From Lentisphaerota bacterium (GTDB taxonomy: Bacteria; Verrucomicrobiota; Lentisphaeria; Victivallales; Victivallaceae), in NCBI GenBank assembly GCA_015061625.1, contig SUWG01000006.1:62001-126000 (forward strand): DNA of 64,000 bases, written 5' to 3'. The notes below the pieces were generated by a model. It saw only the letters and a program-made list of their open reading frames with translations. It was not told the origin of the DNA and ran no database searches. Below are positions 43,196 to 51,155 of this stretch, in pieces (positions within the stretch are counted from its first letter, which is position 1; every line of letters starts with the position of its first letter). Made by a program: the position numbers and the translations under genes.

Positions 43196-44058
43196 AACTC
43201 TTTTCCTTCTGTGAAAATTCTCAAGTTTGCCATACCGGCAAATCTTTCCCGCAATTTCACCGCCGCCACTGCGGCTTTGCCCGGAGCAAACAGGGCAAAA
43301 AGCGATGGGCCGCTGCCGGAGATCTGCACCGCCAATGCTTCATTGGCATCCAGAAAATCTTTCAGCACCGTCAGCAGCGGAAACTTTTTCATCACCGCCG
43401 GAGCCAGATCGTTGCGGCAGAATCCGCGCCAGTCGGCACTGCCGGATAAAAATGCCGCTTTCTGTGCCGGATCATCCAAACCGATCAATTCCGGAGCCAG
43501 ATGGGTATACGCCCATTTGGCGGAGACCGGAAAACCGGGATTGACGATCAATATTTCCGGCAATTCCGGCAAATGTTCCAGAACTTCAAACTTCTCCCCC
43601 GCTCCGGTGACCCACGCCGCCGGGTGGCGGCGCAGGAAAAACGGCACATCCGCCCCGATGGAAAAGGCCAGAGAAAGCAGAGTTTTTTCATCCAAAGCCT
43701 GATAATGCTCATTGAGCAACGCCAGCAACGCTCCGGCATCGGCACTGCCGCCGCCCAATCCGGCGGCCAGCGGCACATTCTTTTGCAGAATTATCCGCCA
43801 CTGCGGCTTGATACCGGCTTGTTGAGCGAATTTTTCCGCCGTGCGCCAGAGCAGATTTTTCTCATTGGCCAACTCCGGAAAGCCCGGACACTCCAACGTT
43901 ATCCCCTCAACCCCGCCGGAAACTTCCAGCATATCTCCCGGATAAGGCAGAAAGATAAAACAACTGGATAAGTCATGCAGACCATCGGCCCTCCGGGCGG
44001 TGACTTTCAGACGCAAGTTGATCTTGCATCCGCAGTTGATCTTACTGCTCCACTTCAT
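43192..44058 (-). CDS. ispE: 4-diphosphocytidyl-2-C-methyl-D-erythritol kinase
   Basis: A 288-residue GHMP kinase of the non-mevalonate isoprenoid pathway. GCKINLRLKVTARRADGLHD at the N-terminus matches the PAKINLFL...RRADGYH motif, VPLAAGLGGGSADAGALL is the ATP-binding loop, IGADVPFFL is conserved, and QISGSGPSLFALF is motif III. The ATG at 44058 is chosen: it puts the motif close to the N-terminus, as is usual, while an earlier TTG would add eight residues. It overlaps the oxidoreductase gene by 17 bp. Confidence 0.93.
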   Translation of the reverse strand: MKWSSKINCGCKINLRLKVTARRADGLHDLSSCFIFLPYPGDMLEVSGGVEGITLECPGFPELANEKNLLWRTAEKFAQQAGIKPQWRIILQKNVPLAAGLGGGSADAGALLALLNEHYQALDEKTLLSLAFSIGADVPFFLRRHPAAWVTGAGEKFEVLEHLPELPEILIVNPGFPVSAKWAYTHLAPELIGLDDPAQKAAFLSGSADWRGFCRNDLAPAVMKKFPLLTVLKDFLDANEALAVQISGSGPSLFALFAPGKAAVAAVKLRERFAGMANLRIFTEGKEF

Positions 44059-45061
44059 CCGGTGACCAGGTGGGAAATTCAAAACCGTATTCTTTATTGT
44101 AGCGGCGGGCCTCCGCTTCGATGGCGACGGCCAATTCCAACGCCTTCAATCCCTGACGGCCGGAAACTCTCGGCTCATGCAGAATACCGGTCTCCCTGGT
44201 TTTGCGGACTGCCGCCATGAAATCTTCCAACTCCTCGGCCAGAGCATTTTTTTCATCCAGCTCCACATCTTTGCGCGCCAGACCGAGTTTGTTGCGCTTC
44301 AACACCATACCGAAGTGTTTGCCGTAGTCCATGGAAATATAACTGTCGGATTGAAACACCCGGAAACGGCGCATCGGATTCTGACTGACCCGGCTGGCGG
44401 TCAGACTGGCACAACAGCCGTTGACAAATTTGATGCGCGCATTGACGATATCTTCGCTGCCGGAAAGCACCGGGATACCCACCACATCAAATTTTTCCAC
44501 TTCCGCATTGACCATGCGCAACACCAGATCGATATCATGGATCATCAGATCCAGCACCACGCTTACTTCAGTGCCGCGGCGGGGCATTCCGGGGCGCGGC
44601 GGCGGATAAGCGGCCAGACGGTGCGCCTCGATAAAGCGGGTGTTATGAGCATATTTTTCCAGAAAATCCATCGCCGGATTGAATCTTTCCACATGACCGA
44701 CGCCGAAAACCACCTGATTTTTCTCCGCCGCTTCACACATGGCAACGGCTTCGTCGATTTTGGCGGCGATCGGTTTTTCCACCAGAATATGTTTGCCCAT
44801 ATTGAGCAGCGGAATGGTGGTCATTGCATGATAGTTGGCCGGCACCGCCACACTCAAAGCGTCACATTCAGCGGCGAGATCCTCCCACCGGTCGAAAACC
44901 CGCAGACCGAATTCTTCACCGACCTTTTGAGCGGCCTCTTTCTGCACGTCAAAAATACCGATCATTTCAGCATTGGGGCTCTGGGCATACAATCTGGCAT
45001 GGTGACGGCCGAGCGCACCGGTACCGATCACTCCGACTTTGATTTTGGCTGAATTTTCCAT
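44042..45061 (-). CDS. Gfo/Idh/MocA-family NAD(P)-dependent oxidoreductase
   Basis: A 339-residue oxidoreductase: VGVIGTGALGRHHARLY (Rossmann), KHILVEKPIA (EKP motif), FGVGHVERFNPAM and LMIHDIDLVLRMV (H-D-x-D active-site helix). Substrate not evident. It heads the minus operon with ispE and gmhB and is divergent from pyrH-lpxA. Gfo/Idh enzymes next to lpxA in other bacteria include the UDP-GlcNAc 3-dehydrogenase GnnA, but the companion transaminase (gnnB) is not in the window, so that assignment stays open. AAGGTG lies 5 bp before the ATG. Confidence 0.88.
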   Translation of the reverse strand: MENSAKIKVGVIGTGALGRHHARLYAQSPNAEMIGIFDVQKEAAQKVGEEFGLRVFDRWEDLAAECDALSVAVPANYHAMTTIPLLNMGKHILVEKPIAAKIDEAVAMCEAAEKNQVVFGVGHVERFNPAMDFLEKYAHNTRFIEAHRLAAYPPPRPGMPRRGTEVSVVLDLMIHDIDLVLRMVNAEVEKFDVVGIPVLSGSEDIVNARIKFVNGCCASLTASRVSQNPMRRFRVFQSDSYISMDYGKHFGMVLKRNKLGLARKDVELDEKNALAEELEDFMAAVRKTRETGILHEPRVSGRQGLKALELAVAIEAEARRYNKEYGFEFPTWSPDEVEQ

Positions 45062-45139
45062 AAAAACACCTTTTTTGCGTTAACATATTGGATGCATTTT
45101 CTTTAATATACACCTTTTTTTAAAAATAAAACAGTCTAT

Positions 45140-45168
45140 TTGCAACTTTTTTGTGGCGATTTTATAAA
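45140..45168 (+). promoter_or_regulatory. candidate promoter of the pyrH-lpxA operon
   Basis: TTGCAA (45140-45145), 17-bp spacer, TATAAA (45163-45168), about 60 bp before the pyrH ATG. A further TATATT at 45178-45183 without good -35 lies nearby. Confidence 0.5.
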
Positions 45169-45226
45169 ATTGAGGCTATATTTATATAGTAACAATCATT
45201 TTCAGCATATTCAAACGGAGAAAATC

Positions 45227-45937
45227 ATGGAAAACACTCTCTATTCACGCATATTGCTCAAGTTGAGCGGCGAAACTCTCAATAACGCTTCGGAAACCGG
45301 TTACGATCCGGAAAGTTGCCGTTTCGTGGCTCAAAGAGTCAAAACTCTGCTCGATGCCGGGGTGGAAGTGGCGATCGTCGTCGGAGCCGGCAACCTCTGG
45401 CGCGGTGCCGGTGCCGCCGGTGAAATGAATCGGGTCGATGCCGACAAAATGGGGATGCTCGCAACCACCATGAATGCCATCACCATCAAAAATTACTGCA
45501 ATGCCATCGGTATTCCGGTGCTGCTCCAGTGTGCCATTCCCACCGGCGGCTTCCTGCCGGTGTATGACCGGGAAAACGCCATCCGCGCGCTGGAATCCGG
45601 CAAACTGGTCGTCTTTGCCGGCGGCACCGGGAATCCCTTTTTCACCACCGATACCGCCAGCGTACTGCGGGCTTTGGAAACGGAATGCGATGCCGTTTTC
45701 AAGGCGACCAAAGTCGATGGCATCTACTCGGCGGATCCGAAAAAATATCCCGATGCCGAGCGTTATGAGGAACTTTCCTACGATGAAGCTCTCGACCGCC
45801 GCCTCAAAGTGATGGATGCTTCCGCATTCTCCCTCTGCCGCGACCACAGTCTGCCCATCGTGGTCTTTGACTTTTTCACCGCCGATCTCGACCGGGTGCT
45901 GGCCGGAGATACCGCCAGCGGCACGATCGTGCGCTGA
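45227..45937 (+). CDS. pyrH: UMP kinase
   Basis: A 236-residue amino-acid-kinase-fold enzyme that phosphorylates UMP to UDP. Motifs: RILLKLSGETL, VVGAGNLWRGAGAAG, MGMLATTMNAI, FTTDTASVLRALE and KVDGIYSADPKK. Start at 45227 (GGAG 7 bp upstream, ATG); an in-frame TTG 29 codons earlier lies in the promoter. First gene of a plus-strand operon; lpxA follows 33 bp after. Confidence 0.96.
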   Translation: MENTLYSRILLKLSGETLNNASETGYDPESCRFVAQRVKTLLDAGVEVAIVVGAGNLWRGAGAAGEMNRVDADKMGMLATTMNAITIKNYCNAIGIPVLLQCAIPTGGFLPVYDRENAIRALESGKLVVFAGGTGNPFFTTDTASVLRALETECDAVFKATKVDGIYSADPKKYPDAERYEELSYDEALDRRLKVMDASAFSLCRDHSLPIVVFDFFTADLDRVLAGDTASGTIVR

Positions 45938-45970
45938 ATGACCCCGGCCGGAGAACAGGGAAACAACATC

Positions 45971-46789
45971 ATGTCATCGATCCATCCGACAGCCATAATC
46001 TCACCGGATGCCAGAATCGGGCAGAATGTCACGATCGGAGCCTATTCTGTCATCGAAAGCGACTGCACCATCGGGGATAACTGCGTAATCGATTCTCACG
46101 TCAAAATCGCCAGTCACACGGAAATCGGGGAATCATCCCGCATCTATTTCGGCGCAGTTGTAGGCGACGATCCGCAGGATCACCGCTTCAAACCCGGCAC
46201 GCTTTCACATACGGTGATCGGCAAAAGTGTCACCCTGCGGGAATATGTGACCATTCACCGTTCCCCTTTTCCCGGCGGCATAACTTCCGTAGGGGATCAC
46301 ACTTTGCTCATGGCATTCGTCCATGTCGGTCACGATGCCCGCATCGGCAGTAATGTCACAGTCGCCAACAATTCCGTTTTCGCCGGACACGTCACCGTCG
46401 ATGACGGAGCGGTAATTTCCGCCTATGTGCTGGTGCATCAATTCTGCCGCATCGGAAAACTGGTGATGATCGGCGGGCGCACCCTCGTGCGTCAGGATGT
46501 GCCGGATTTCTGTATGCTTGCTGAAGACAACACCGTTTGCGGCATCAACGTCATCGGTCTGCGCCGGGCGGGATTCGACGAAGAACGCCGTCTGCGGATC
46601 AAAAAACTGATCAAACTGTACTTTTTCCGCCGTTTGAGTTCGTCACAGGCTCTGGAAAAAATCGCCGTGGAATTCCCCGGCGATCCCGATGCGGCGGGAT
46701 TTTCGCAATTTATCGCCAACAGTAAACGGGGCATCATGCCCGGCACTCCGGCTCTGGTGTCGCTGGCTTCCCCGCTCAAGGAGAATTGA
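45971..46789 (+). CDS. lpxA: acyl-ACP:UDP-N-acetylglucosamine O-acyltransferase
   Basis: A 272-residue left-handed beta-helix enzyme, first step of lipid A synthesis. Hexapeptide repeats run from IHPTAIISPDARIGQNVTIG to about 190; GDDPQDHRF is the LpxA loop, MAFVHVGHDARIGSNV carries the catalytic His (E. coli His125 position), and NVIGLRRAGF begins the helical C-terminal domain. The ATG at 45971 follows AGGG; an earlier ATG at 45938 would add 11 residues before the conserved start. The stop overlaps the next gene by 1-3 bp. Confidence 0.96.
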   Translation: MSSIHPTAIISPDARIGQNVTIGAYSVIESDCTIGDNCVIDSHVKIASHTEIGESSRIYFGAVVGDDPQDHRFKPGTLSHTVIGKSVTLREYVTIHRSPFPGGITSVGDHTLLMAFVHVGHDARIGSNVTVANNSVFAGHVTVDDGAVISAYVLVHQFCRIGKLVMIGGRTLVRQDVPDFCMLAEDNTVCGINVIGLRRAGFDEERRLRIKKLIKLYFFRRLSSSQALEKIAVEFPGDPDAAGFSQFIANSKRGIMPGTPALVSLASPLKEN

Positions 46790-48006
46790 TGATGAAAAAA
46801 CTTTTTCCCCTGCCTCTGCTCGCCTTGCTGCTTACCGTTACCGGGTGCATCCCGGCGGAATTGCAGTTCCATCCTCTGCCGGAAAATCCCGCCGATCCGG
46901 TGGTCATTGCGGCCCTGCTGCCGCTGACCGGAAGCAACAAAATCTATGCTGAACAGATGAAAGAAGGTCTTCAGGCCGCCGAAACCGTGGTCAATCAACG
47001 GCAGAGAGGTATCAGCGGCAGGCGGCTGCAAATGGCATTCTTTGATACCAAAGGCACTGCCGAAGGCACAGCACAGGCTTTGCAGGATGCCCGCAGTCAG
47101 GGGGCGATCGCCGTGGTTGCCGGTTACGACACCGGGGAAGTTGCCATGATAACCGCTCAAGCCGACCGGCTGCAAATGCCGATGATCATTCCGCTGGCGA
47201 CCAGCGATTATCACAGCGGAAGCAGTCCTTTTGTTTACCGCAACTGCTTTTCCGACACCCAGCAAATGGAAGTGCTGGCTTCATTTCTCGCATTCTGGCG
47301 GCAGAAAAATACCGGGGCGATCGTCACCGATCCGGCCGGTGATGATGAATACACCCGCGGCATTTCCCGCAACTTCACCCAGTCGGTCACCGATCTGGGC
47401 GGTTCGATCACCTGCAATATGGTTCTGCAAAACGGTCAGTTGCTGACCGAGGGTCAACTGCGGTCACTGCTGATGACGGAACCGCAATTCATCCTCATCA
47501 GTGCCAGAGGTCAGCGGGCGGCGCAACTGGTCAGACAACTCCGGGAAGCCGGATTTTACGGCATTCTCTGCGGGCCGGACAGTTGGGATGATGATGAATT
47601 CACCAACGCGCTCAACGGCACCGATCCGGGCGAATGTGTATTCACCGCCTTTTTCAATCCGCAGAATAATTCGCAGGAATACACCACATTCCGGCAGGAA
47701 TTCCGCCGCCGCTTCTACCATTACCCCGGAGCGTGCGAAACCCAGAGTTACGATGCACTGATCTTTCTGGCGATCGCCCTGAATAACACGGACAACCTCT
47801 GGGATTTTGACCGCAACTGGCGGCAGATCATCAATTTTCAGGGAGCCGCCGCCACTTACACCATGTTGCGCAATGGCGGACTTGACCGCACCGTATACCT
47901 TAAAAGTTTCGGCGTTGACCGCAGCAGCGGCACTCCCCGCCCGATACCCCGGTTGACCAAAGAACTGCAATACTCCAAATTGCGGGATTATCAGGTCATT
48001 GAATAA
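46789..48006 (+). CDS. branched-chain-type periplasmic binding lipoprotein, orphan
   Basis: A 405-residue protein with a lipoprotein signal (LLTVTGC) and a type I periplasmic-binding fold: VIAALLPLTGSNKIYAEQMK, AAETVVNQRQ, IAVVAGYDTGEVAMITAQAD, MIIPLATSDY and RNCFSDTQQMEVL. This is the Peripla_BP_6/Leu-Ile-Val family. No permease or ATPase is adjacent, and the gene is translationally coupled to lpxA. A role in envelope biogenesis, such as the binding-protein-like LpoA activators of penicillin-binding proteins, is therefore as likely as transport. Either ATG 46789 or 46792 could be used (AAGGAG 5 or 8 bp upstream). Confidence 0.82.
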   Translation: MMKKLFPLPLLALLLTVTGCIPAELQFHPLPENPADPVVIAALLPLTGSNKIYAEQMKEGLQAAETVVNQRQRGISGRRLQMAFFDTKGTAEGTAQALQDARSQGAIAVVAGYDTGEVAMITAQADRLQMPMIIPLATSDYHSGSSPFVYRNCFSDTQQMEVLASFLAFWRQKNTGAIVTDPAGDDEYTRGISRNFTQSVTDLGGSITCNMVLQNGQLLTEGQLRSLLMTEPQFILISARGQRAAQLVRQLREAGFYGILCGPDSWDDDEFTNALNGTDPGECVFTAFFNPQNNSQEYTTFRQEFRRRFYHYPGACETQSYDALIFLAIALNNTDNLWDFDRNWRQIINFQGAAATYTMLRNGGLDRTVYLKSFGVDRSSGTPRPIPRLTKELQYSKLRDYQVIE

Positions 48007-48027
48007 TTCTGACGGAAAAAATTTCTT

Positions 48028-48657
48028 ATGCTCGATCAACTTATTTTCTGCTTCGACATCGCCGGTACCGTGATCTTCGCCATCACCGGAGCGGTCAGCG
48101 GCATCAAACTGCGTCTGGATATGCTCGGCGTGGTGGTATTCAGTTGCACCGTCGGTGTCGGCGGCGGAATGCTCCGCGATACCATCATCGGGGCGACTCC
48201 GGCGGCGGCTTTGCAGAATGAAGTTTACCTCATTGCCTGTATACTTACCGGTCTGGTGCTGTTCTTCATTTCCGGCAGGATCGCCCGCCACGGGGAGATC
48301 ATCATGTACTGCGACGCATTCGGGCTGGGAGTATTTACCGCCATCGGAGCGGCCAAAGGTTCGCAATACGATCTGGGCCCGGTGGGGATCATGCTTTGCG
48401 CCACCTTGTCTGCCGTCGGCGGCGGAATTCTGCGGGATGTGATGTCACGCAAGATCCCGGCGGTGCTGGTCAGTGACTTCTATGCCACGGCCTCGCTCAT
48501 CGGCGGCGGAGTTTTCTGTTTGCTGGAATTTTCCGGCATCGGCGTATTCTGGCAATTCACCATCGTGGCACTGCTGGTGATCGTGATCCGGGTGCTGGCA
48601 ATGCACTACCACATCCGGCTGCCGCAAGCCAAAGAGAATTTATCCAAATCCTCTTGA
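48028..48657 (+). CDS. TRIC-type trimeric cation channel (UPF0126)
   Basis: A 209-residue protein of seven membrane helices made from two repeated halves: GVGGGMLRDTIIG with following P, and AVGGGILRDVMSRKIP. These GGGxxRD motifs identify the UPF0126/TRIC family, channels for K+/Na+ in prokaryotes. Located 21 bp after the binding lipoprotein gene. Normal length. Confidence 0.93.
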   Translation: MLDQLIFCFDIAGTVIFAITGAVSGIKLRLDMLGVVVFSCTVGVGGGMLRDTIIGATPAAALQNEVYLIACILTGLVLFFISGRIARHGEIIMYCDAFGLGVFTAIGAAKGSQYDLGPVGIMLCATLSAVGGGILRDVMSRKIPAVLVSDFYATASLIGGGVFCLLEFSGIGVFWQFTIVALLVIVIRVLAMHYHIRLPQAKENLSKSS

Positions 48658-48716
48658 GTAAAACCGTTTTATATGCTGCATTATACAGATAAATCACTTT
48701 AGAAAGGTCTTTTATT

Positions 48717-49463
48717 TTGCGTTACAATCCTAAAAAACACCGTTTGCCTGAATGCAAAGCCTGCGGAGTATTGCCGGTGGATAAACCGGCGACCTGGACC
48801 AGTTTTGATGTGGTGAATTTTGTCCGTTCCCGCTTCAATGTGCCGAAAGTCGGCCATTGCGGCACACTCGACCCGGCGGCCACCGGCTTACTGCTGCTGG
48901 TGCTGGGCCGTTTCACCACTTTAAGCGGCAAACTCAGCGGCGTGGATAAGGAGTACACCGGCACTTTGACTCTGGGCGTGGAAACCGATTCCGGCGATCT
49001 GGATGGCAAAGTCATCCGCCGCACGGAAGTTCTGCCGGAAGCCGGTGCCGTCAAAGAAACTGCCGCCTCATTTCTGGGCAGAAGTATGCAGTTGCCGCCC
49101 ATGTATTCCGCCGTGAAAGTCGGCGGCAAAAAACTCTATGAATTGGCAAGACAGGGCGTGGAGATCGAAAGAGAAGCCAGAGAGATCGAAATTTCCAAAC
49201 TGGAAATCACCCGTCTGGAGTTGCCGGATGTCGATTTCACCGTATCCTGTTCCAAAGGCACTTACATCCGCACTCTGGCGACCGACATCGGAGCGAAACT
49301 GGGTTGCGGAGCGGTCTTGAGCGCATTGCGGCGCACCCGGTGCGGGAAATTCAGCATCGACGATGCGGTCACTCTTGATGAATTGAAAAACATGGATCAG
49401 GAAGCATTTACCGGCATGATGGCCGCCCGACTGGTCAAACTTTCCGAAGGTATTACATTATGA
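48717..49463 (+). CDS. truB: tRNA pseudouridine-55 synthase
   Basis: A 248-residue TruB: VLPVDKPATWTSFDVVNFVR, KVGHCGTLDPAATGLLLLVL with catalytic Asp in GTLDP, LPPMYSAVKVGGKKLYELAR, and CSKGTYIRTLATDIG. The start is TTG (48717), preceded by AAAGG 12 bp upstream; no ATG exists before the conserved core, so a TTG start is required. The C-terminal PUA domain is absent, as in shorter bacterial forms. Its stop overlaps the next gene (ATGA). Confidence 0.93.
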   Translation: MRYNPKKHRLPECKACGVLPVDKPATWTSFDVVNFVRSRFNVPKVGHCGTLDPAATGLLLLVLGRFTTLSGKLSGVDKEYTGTLTLGVETDSGDLDGKVIRRTEVLPEAGAVKETAASFLGRSMQLPPMYSAVKVGGKKLYELARQGVEIEREAREIEISKLEITRLELPDVDFTVSCSKGTYIRTLATDIGAKLGCGAVLSALRRTRCGKFSIDDAVTLDELKNMDQEAFTGMMAARLVKLSEGITL

Positions 49464-50938
49464 ACAAAGAAAAATCCGACAACATCACCAGCGTTGATAT
49501 CGAAAACGCCATTGCCGCCGCCGGAGCGGAATTTTCCGTCGATGCCATTGTCAAGTCGCTCAAGCCCGCCGATACCGATGCGTTGCGCCGCCGGGTGGAA
49601 AGGGCGGTAAATTCCGATGACCGTCTCTTTCACGACCATAAGTGGCAGTGTTGCACCAGAGAAAGTTTTTTCAACGGCCGGAAATTTCTCATCACTCCGG
49701 ATGAATGGGAGATCAATGCCGGAATACTTTTCCCCGGCCACCGCTTCGTGCCTTATGTTTCCGGTGAAGTTTTCCCCTCGACCGTGGAACTGTGCCAAAA
49801 TGATAAAGCTGCGGGGATGAAAAAGATGATCGTACCGCTGGGCAGATGTTTCCACTACCACATTCTGCTGGGTTCCGAACAGATTTTCGACTTTTTTCTG
49901 GCCGATGATCCGGCCAACAGCATCCTCAAAGAACGTGCCAGCCGCACGGATTCAGTGACGCTGACTGTCTACGATCTGGCGGAATTCTATGCGGCAAACG
50001 ACTTCCTTTTCGGTGATGCTCTGCTCTGCACGGTGACAGATTTTCATGCCGGAAAGGTCAAATTTGAATACCTTTCCGGTTCGACACGCACTTCCAGTGC
50101 CCAGAAAGAGTATCTCAAAACCATGGATGCCGCAGCAAAACAGGTCTGGGATGAGTTTCAGGATTACCCCGACATCCCCGAACAGTTGGCATGGATGATC
50201 TATTATGCCGAAACCGGTGCGATCCCCGGCGGTTCGATCGACGAATTTATCGCCGGATCGGAAACAGTGCAGTTGCGTCCGGAGGGCGACCATGCGGTTT
50301 TGACCGTGGCCGATGCCCATCACCATCATGACGGCGACTGTAACTGCCACGATGAAGATGATTTTGACGATTCCCCGCTGCTGCCGGAAGGTTTGAGCAT
50401 ATCTTCCGGTGAGTTGGATGATCCATTCAAACTGCTTGCCGCCGCCGGAGTGCCGCTCAACATCCAGGAACTTGACGGCTTCATGCTCGATGCCATCTAT
50501 GGCCGGGAGACCGACTTTGCCGGAGTGCAGAGCCGGATTTTCGGCACGGCGCCGATGGGGCTTGCCGATGAGGCACAGCAGGCGGTACTGCTCAATTTCC
50601 TTGAAGAACGTTTTGAAAATCTGATGGAAAATTACAACCGTACAGATGATGAGAGCAAGGCCGAATTGCGTTCACAGATCGTCGAAGCGGTTTCCCGGCG
50701 GCTGGATTATCTAAATTGGCTTGCCGATTCCGGTAAAGAGCCGGATGAAGAAGCCAAAGAAAAGATGCGCCGTCTGGCAGAAGTTGCCGCCAAACTTACC
50801 GAAGCACTCAAGTTGCTCAATCATCCCGGATTTACACCTGACCATCAGGAAAAAGAGAATCTGGAGATACTGATCGATGACCAGTTGGCCATTCAGGAAG
50901 ATATCTTAAGCGACTATTCAACAGATGCCAACCAATAA
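49460..50938 (+). CDS. protein of unknown function with a His/Asp-rich metal-loop-like segment
   Basis: I do not recognise this 492-residue protein. It has no signal peptide or membrane helix. Residues about 1-60 are helical, 60-230 alpha/beta mixed (WQCCTRESFFNGRKFLI, ILFPGHRFVPY, SEQIFDFFLADDPANSILKE). Around residues 289-302 lies HHHHDGDCNCHDED, a probable metal-binding loop, followed by an acidic helical C-terminal half. The pattern of the first half could suit an RNA-binding or nuclease-like fold, but no motif supports it. It is coupled to truB by a 4-bp overlap, so a role in RNA metabolism is conceivable. A palindromic element follows right after the stop. Confidence 0.8.
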   Translation: MNKEKSDNITSVDIENAIAAAGAEFSVDAIVKSLKPADTDALRRRVERAVNSDDRLFHDHKWQCCTRESFFNGRKFLITPDEWEINAGILFPGHRFVPYVSGEVFPSTVELCQNDKAAGMKKMIVPLGRCFHYHILLGSEQIFDFFLADDPANSILKERASRTDSVTLTVYDLAEFYAANDFLFGDALLCTVTDFHAGKVKFEYLSGSTRTSSAQKEYLKTMDAAAKQVWDEFQDYPDIPEQLAWMIYYAETGAIPGGSIDEFIAGSETVQLRPEGDHAVLTVADAHHHHDGDCNCHDEDDFDDSPLLPEGLSISSGELDDPFKLLAAAGVPLNIQELDGFMLDAIYGRETDFAGVQSRIFGTAPMGLADEAQQAVLLNFLEERFENLMENYNRTDDESKAELRSQIVEAVSRRLDYLNWLADSGKEPDEEAKEKMRRLAEVAAKLTEALKLLNHPGFTPDHQEKENLEILIDDQLAIQEDILSDYSTDANQ

Positions 50939-50970
50939 CGGTGGTGCATTGCCTCACACTGCATCCACCG
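50939..50970. repeat. palindromic element, short form
   Basis: CGGTGGTGCA (50939-50948) pairs with TGCATCCACCG (50960-50970) with one bulge, forming a hairpin directly after the stop of the preceding gene. Two more hairpins follow in the 217-bp intergenic region: CGGCGT/ACGCCG (50994-51009) and CTGCCG/CGGCAG (51017-51042). The ends match those of the element between groES and groEL (60195-60317). Confidence 0.65.
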
Positions 50971-51068
50971 TATCAGTGCGGGAATCGTGCGGGCGGCGTA
51001 AAAACGCCGATACCACCTGCCGGGAGCAAAGTTGTGCGGCAGTTGGGCAAATGAAGCGTGATATATTA

Positions 51069-51097
51069 TTGACAAATCGCCGCTGTGGTGATATATT
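51069..51097 (+). promoter_or_regulatory. sigma-70-type promoter of iorA
   Basis: TTGACA (51069-51074), 17-bp spacer, TATATT (51092-51097), with TGA before the -10. A second TGATATATT lies just upstream (51059-51067), without a matching -35. Confidence 0.78.
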
Positions 51098-51155
51098 TCA
51101 TACATCACAGTAAAAAGTGTATATTACCTTAAAAATATAGAAAATGGAGATCAAT

